Part shown: piece by piece, positions 60,789 to 64,000 of the stretch
How positions within the stretch are numbered: position 1 is the stretch's first letter
Layout: every line of letters begins with the position of its first letter
Source of the DNA: Leucobacter triazinivorans
Lineage (GTDB): Bacteria > Actinomycetota > Actinomycetes > Actinomycetales > Microbacteriaceae
Direction: 5' to 3'
Length of the DNA: 64,000 nt
Assembly (NCBI RefSeq): GCF_004208635.1
Contig: NZ_CP035806.1
Span: 2,232,001 to 2,296,000 of the forward strand
The notes under the pieces: model-generated
The model's input: only the letters and a program-made list of their open reading frames with translations
What the model was told of the DNA's origin: nothing
Database searches by the model: none
Translations under genes and position numbers: made by a program

Positions 60789-62674
60789 GCCCCGCGCCAC
60801 GGCCCGCACCGGCGTCGATGTTCGCGGTCGAGTTGCTGGCCGAGCTCATCCGCCGCGGAGTGGAGGACGTGGTGCTGTGCCCCGGCTCGCGGTCGCAGGC
60901 GCTCGCGCTTGCGGCGGCCGCCGCGGAGCAGGTCGGGGCGATCCGGCTGCACGTGCGGCTCGACGAGCGGTCGGCAGCATTCTTCGCACTCGGTGTTGCA
61001 CGTGAAACCGGTATCCCGGCCCCCGTAGTGGTGACGAGCGGCACCGCGGTGGCGAACCTGATGCCCGCCGTCCTCGAGGCGCACGAGGGGCGGGTGCCGC
61101 TGCTGCTGCTCACGGCCGACCGGCCGGTCGAGCTGCGCGGGATCCGCAGCAATCAGACGACGGCGCAAGCCGGCGTTTTCGGTGGAGTCACCCGCCTGTG
61201 GCGAGATGTTCCGCCGCCCGAGGTCGCACCCGACGGTGATGTGCGCCGGGACGGCGGTCGGGATCCCGGATCCCTCGCCGTCGACGCGCTTTCCGCGGCC
61301 ACCGGCGTGCTCGGCGCGCTCCCGCCCGGCCCGGTGCACCTGAACCTGGCGTTCCGAGAGCCGCTCTCGGGTACCGAGGGATTCGATGAAATGGTCTCCG
61401 CGGGCTTCGCCGCCGCCGCGGAGGAGGCGGCAGAGCTGCGCACCTCGGGAGCGCACGCCGCCATCGGGATGCCGGTGAGCGGACTCGAGGGGCACGACGG
61501 CCGGGCCGATGGCATCCGGGCGAGCGGCGGCTCTGCCGGGGGAGTCGAGGTGCACGGCGACCGTGCGAGCGCGCGGTTCCCCGACGCGGACACCCATGTC
61601 CACCGGGGCGACGCGCTCGCCGTGGTGGTGGCGGGCGAAGGCGCGGGGCCCGAGGCCGAGGCGTTCGCGCACGCGGCGGGCCTGCCGCTGCTCGCCGAGG
61701 CTGTCAGCGGCGCCCGCTACGGGCGCGAGGCGATCACCGCATACGGCACGCTGCTCGACGATCCGTCCGTCGGCGCGCTCGTCGAGCAGGCGATCGTGTT
61801 CGGTCACCCCACCCTGACCCGGCAGGTGCCCGCCCTTCTGCGTCGCGAGGACGTCGACGTGATCGTGGTCGATCCCTACGACGAGGCCGACCACTTCGAT
61901 CCGGCTCGCGACGCGCGCGTGGTGCGCGCGGCGCGGGTGGCCGAGGATCACGATCCCCGTGCGCTGCGTCGCTGGCTGGGGGCGTGGGTGCAGCCGGACC
62001 GCGAGCTGCAGCGGCAGCGCAGTACGCTGCACGAGCCGGACCTCGACGCGGCGCTCGCCACCGGCTACAAGGAGCGGAGCGCCTACGCACGGGCCGAGGT
62101 GGCCGTGATGCGCGAACCCGTCTCGCGGGAGCTGCTCGTGGAGAGCGTCTGGCGCGCCACCTGGCCGCACGACCGTCTGGTGCTCGCGGCATCGCGCCTC
62201 GTGCGCGTGCTCGACGGACTCGCCCCCGCGCGCAAGCTGGAGGTGCGCGCGAATCGCGGTCTCGCCGGGATCGACGGCACCGTGGCGACCGCGCTCGGCG
62301 TGGCGGCGACGAGCCAGGCGAGCGACGATCCGGCGCGGGCGGCGGGCACCACGCGGGTGCTCCTCGGCGACCTGGCGCTTTTGCACGATGCGGGATCGCT
62401 GCTACTGCCCGAGCACGAGCCGCGGCCGCGCATCCAGCTCTTCGTCGGAAACGACGGCGGCGGCACCATCTTCGACGGTCTCGAAGTGGCCGGATCGGCC
62501 GAGCCTTCCGCATACGATCGCGTGATGTACACGCCCCAGGGGGTGCGCCTCGACGCGCTCGCCGAGGCGTACGGCTGGGCGTATCGGCGGGTCGCCACCC
62601 GGGGCGATCTCGAACGCCTGCTCACGGAGCCGGTCTCCGGACCGACGCTCGTCGAGATCCCGCTGAGCCGCTGA
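60785..62674 (+). CDS. menD: MenD, 2-succinyl-5-enolpyruvyl-6-hydroxy-3-cyclohexene-1-carboxylate synthase
   Basis: 629 residues. ThDP-dependent second step of menaquinone synthesis, joining isochorismate and 2-oxoglutarate. N-terminal pyrimidine domain DVVLCPGSRSQALALAAA and LDERSAAFFALGVARETGIPAPVVVTSGTAVANLMPAVLEA; LLLTADRPVELRGIRSNQTT; C-terminal pyrophosphate domain LLGDLALLHDAGSLLLPEH and LFVGNDGGGTIFDGLE. The middle domain has an Ala/Gly-rich insertion around residues 215-270. The end of the gene lies in a 9-bp GCTGAGCCG tandem repeat. The partner isochorismate synthase gene ends 1.1 kb downstream on the opposite strand. Confidence 0.96.
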   Translation: MSPAPRPAPASMFAVELLAELIRRGVEDVVLCPGSRSQALALAAAAAEQVGAIRLHVRLDERSAAFFALGVARETGIPAPVVVTSGTAVANLMPAVLEAHEGRVPLLLLTADRPVELRGIRSNQTTAQAGVFGGVTRLWRDVPPPEVAPDGDVRRDGGRDPGSLAVDALSAATGVLGALPPGPVHLNLAFREPLSGTEGFDEMVSAGFAAAAEEAAELRTSGAHAAIGMPVSGLEGHDGRADGIRASGGSAGGVEVHGDRASARFPDADTHVHRGDALAVVVAGEGAGPEAEAFAHAAGLPLLAEAVSGARYGREAITAYGTLLDDPSVGALVEQAIVFGHPTLTRQVPALLRREDVDVIVVDPYDEADHFDPARDARVVRAARVAEDHDPRALRRWLGAWVQPDRELQRQRSTLHEPDLDAALATGYKERSAYARAEVAVMREPVSRELLVESVWRATWPHDRLVLAASRLVRVLDGLAPARKLEVRANRGLAGIDGTVATALGVAATSQASDDPARAAGTTRVLLGDLALLHDAGSLLLPEHEPRPRIQLFVGNDGGGTIFDGLEVAGSAEPSAYDRVMYTPQGVRLDALAEAYGWAYRRVATRGDLERLLTEPVSGPTLVEIPLSR

Positions 62675-62780
62675 GCCGCTGAGCCGCTGAGCCGCCCGCC
62701 GGCCGAGCTGGGGCCGGGGAACCGAGTGGGCACCCGATGCCACGCCGTACAGTGGAAGTCATCCGAGCAGAGGAGACGGC

Positions 62781-63653
62781 ATGGCGCAGACGTTCTGGAC
62801 CGGGGAAGCGGCGGAGCTGCTGCGGGTCGGGCCGGGGTTCCGGCTGCAGGACGTGGATCCGGCGGCGACCCCCGGCACCGACGGCGGGAAGAGAGACGGC
62901 GCGGCCGAGCTGGCGCGTTCGGCGCAGCAGCTGCGCGGACTGCAGGAGAAGCTCTTCGCGCAGAGCCGTCTCGGGGCGCGGGAGCGGCTGCTCGTGGTGC
63001 TGCAGGCGATGGACGCCGCGGGGAAGGGCGGGATCGTGAACCACGTGTTCTCCCAGCTCGAGCCCTACGGCCTCGCGTTGACAGCATTCAAGCCGCCCAC
63101 GGAGGAGGAGCGCGCGCACGACTTCCTGTGGCGCATCGAATCGCGGGTCCCCGGTCCTGGCGTCATCGGCCTGTTCGACCGCTCGCACTACGAGGACGTG
63201 CTGATCCAGCGCGTACGCGGGTTCGCTCCGTCCGACGAGATCGAGCGCCGCTACGGCGCGATCCTCGATTTCGAGCGCCGCCTCGCCGACGATGGGGTGC
63301 GCATCGTGAAGATCATGCTGCACATCTCTCCCCAGGAGCAGGCCGAGCGGCTGCTCGCGCGGCTCGACGACCCGGAGAAGCACTGGAAGTACAACGCCGG
63401 CGATGTCGAGGAGCGCGTGCACTGGGCGTCGTACATGGAGGCCTTCCAGATCGCCATCGAGCGCACGACCGCCGATCATGCGCCCTGGTTCGTGGTGCCC
63501 GCGAACGCCAAGTGGTACGCGCGGGCGGCGGTGCAGCGCATCGTCATCTCCGAGCTGCAGCGGATCGATCCCCGATGGCCCGAGCCCGACTTCGACGTCG
63601 CCGCCGAGCGGGCCCGCGTCGCCGGGACGCTCGAGCTGCGCTGGCCGGCGTGA
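62781..63653 (+). CDS. ppk2: Polyphosphate kinase 2 family protein
   Basis: 290 residues. Uses polyphosphate to phosphorylate nucleotides. Walker A LLVVLQAMDAAGKGGIVNHVFSQLEPYG (about residue 77), lid region FKPPTEEERAHDFLWRI, Walker B FDRSHYEDVLIQRV, and DDPEKHWKYNAGDVEERVHWASYMEAFQIAI. This is the one-domain PPK2 type; class I, II or III cannot be fixed by eye. AGAGGAGA precedes the ATG. Confidence 0.93.
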   Translation: MAQTFWTGEAAELLRVGPGFRLQDVDPAATPGTDGGKRDGAAELARSAQQLRGLQEKLFAQSRLGARERLLVVLQAMDAAGKGGIVNHVFSQLEPYGLALTAFKPPTEEERAHDFLWRIESRVPGPGVIGLFDRSHYEDVLIQRVRGFAPSDEIERRYGAILDFERRLADDGVRIVKIMLHISPQEQAERLLARLDDPEKHWKYNAGDVEERVHWASYMEAFQIAIERTTADHAPWFVVPANAKWYARAAVQRIVISELQRIDPRWPEPDFDVAAERARVAGTLELRWPA

Positions 63654-63705
63654 CGCCATCCGCCGTGTTCCGGTTCCTCGCAGGTTCGTCGCTCAACGGG
63701 CGGTG

Positions 63706-63750
63706 GATCGTGCGACTGCGTTCGCTGCGCTCTCTTCGCGCAGGGTGACG
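63706..63750. repeat. Palindromic repeat half-copy, cluster 5
   Basis: CGTGCGACTGCGTTCGCTGC followed by GCTCTCTTCGCGCAGGGTGACGG, in inverted orientation relative to cluster 2. It closely matches the repeat unit interrupted by the IS110 element. It lies between the convergent ppk2 and menF genes. Confidence 0.7.
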
Positions 63751-63761
63751 GGGCGGACGCC

Positions 63762-64000
63762 CTACGGCGCGAACGCCTCGGTGATGGGCCGCAGTTTGGA
63801 GACCGTCTCGCCGAGCTCGTGCTCGGGATCCGAGCCGGCCACGATCCCGCCGCCGGCGCTCGCGACGACGGCGCGCTCCCCGGTCCCGGGATCTGCCGGG
63901 CTCACCTGGGCGCAGCGCAGCGCGATGACCCACTCGCCGTCGCCCTCGGCGTCGATCCACCCGACCGCGCCGGAGTAGCGTCCGCGATCGAACGGCTCGA
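63762..64000 (-). CDS. menF: Isochorismate synthase MenF (3' end; continues beyond window)
   Basis: The last 78 codons are visible. The frame reads EPFDRGRYSGAVGWIDAEGDGEWVIALRCAQV, then AVVASAGGGIVAGSDPEHELGETVSKLRPITEAF before TAG. R-G-x-Y-x-G-x-V-G-W and G-x-G-I-V-x-x-S-x-P-x-x-E-x-x-E-T are the terminal blocks of chorismate-binding enzymes, and W-I-D/A-L-R-C is typical of isochorismate synthases rather than anthranilate synthases. It converts chorismate to isochorismate for MenD. Confidence 0.9.
   Translation of the reverse strand, partial: EPFDRGRYSGAVGWIDAEGDGEWVIALRCAQVSPADPGTGERAVVASAGGGIVAGSDPEHELGETVSKLRPITEAFAP

Overview
The window is high-GC DNA with actinobacterial architecture. 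The dnaK-grpE-dnaJ-hspR operon and clpB are preceded by HspR (HAIR) inverted repeats. There is a DtxR/IdeR-type iron box, a large-type NAD-glutamate dehydrogenase, menaquinone genes, and many promoters whose -10 hexamer sits 6-7 nt before the start codon (leaderless mRNAs). Gene content and protein style suggest Microbacteriaceae, perhaps a Leucobacter-like organism; the genus is an inference.

Layout. 1-8 kb: 3' part of the glutamate dehydrogenase gene, HspR-controlled clpB, a secreted glycerophosphodiesterase and an aldo/keto reductase. 8-18 kb: a sugar catabolism and uptake locus, with a divergent ROK regulator, a Gfo/Idh/MocA dehydrogenase, an RbsA-type ATPase, two permeases, a lipoprotein binding protein and two TIM-barrel epimerases, almost all joined by ATGA overlaps. 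18-21.6 kb: a System II cytochrome c maturation operon (phosphatase, TlpA, CcdA, ResB) without the expected ccsB. 21.6-23.2 kb: a palindromic repeat array interrupted by an IS110-family element whose 5' non-coding region reads as a complete bridge RNA. 23.3-28 kb: secreted CHAP protein, tRNA-Ser, membrane protein, glutamate decarboxylase, and a double AraC regulator. 28-34 kb: an iron-box-controlled ferric-siderophore operon (binding protein, two permeases, ATPase, flavin monooxygenase, siderophore-interacting protein). 34-36.6 kb: two TetR genes sharing an identical 402-bp core around an AfsA/SDR deletion scar, probably the wreck of a butyrolactone-type signalling locus.

36.6-45 kb: luciferase-like oxidoreductase, ABC exporter, N-methyl amino acid oxidase plus ornithine-cyclodeaminase-like pair, TetR regulator, and an Ada-AlkA/Ogt alkylation-repair pair. 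45-53 kb: tRNA-Gly with a duplicated 3' end, a serine-hydrolase-like lipoprotein that lacks its catalytic residues, a heme oxygenase with an N-terminal DUF2470 domain, a PIF1-like helicase, an MFS transporter, and RecQ fused to a phosphoribosyltransferase-like domain. 53-57 kb: the DnaK operon. 57.5-64 kb: an RsmC/RlmG-like methyltransferase, XRE regulator, DUF4229 protein, PLDc_N protein, menD, polyphosphate kinase 2 and the end of menF.

Two dispersed repeat families run through the window: a 55-bp hairpin (three copies, same orientation) and a GTCATCCTGCGCG/GTCGCAGGATCC palindrome family, one copy of which was the IS110 target.
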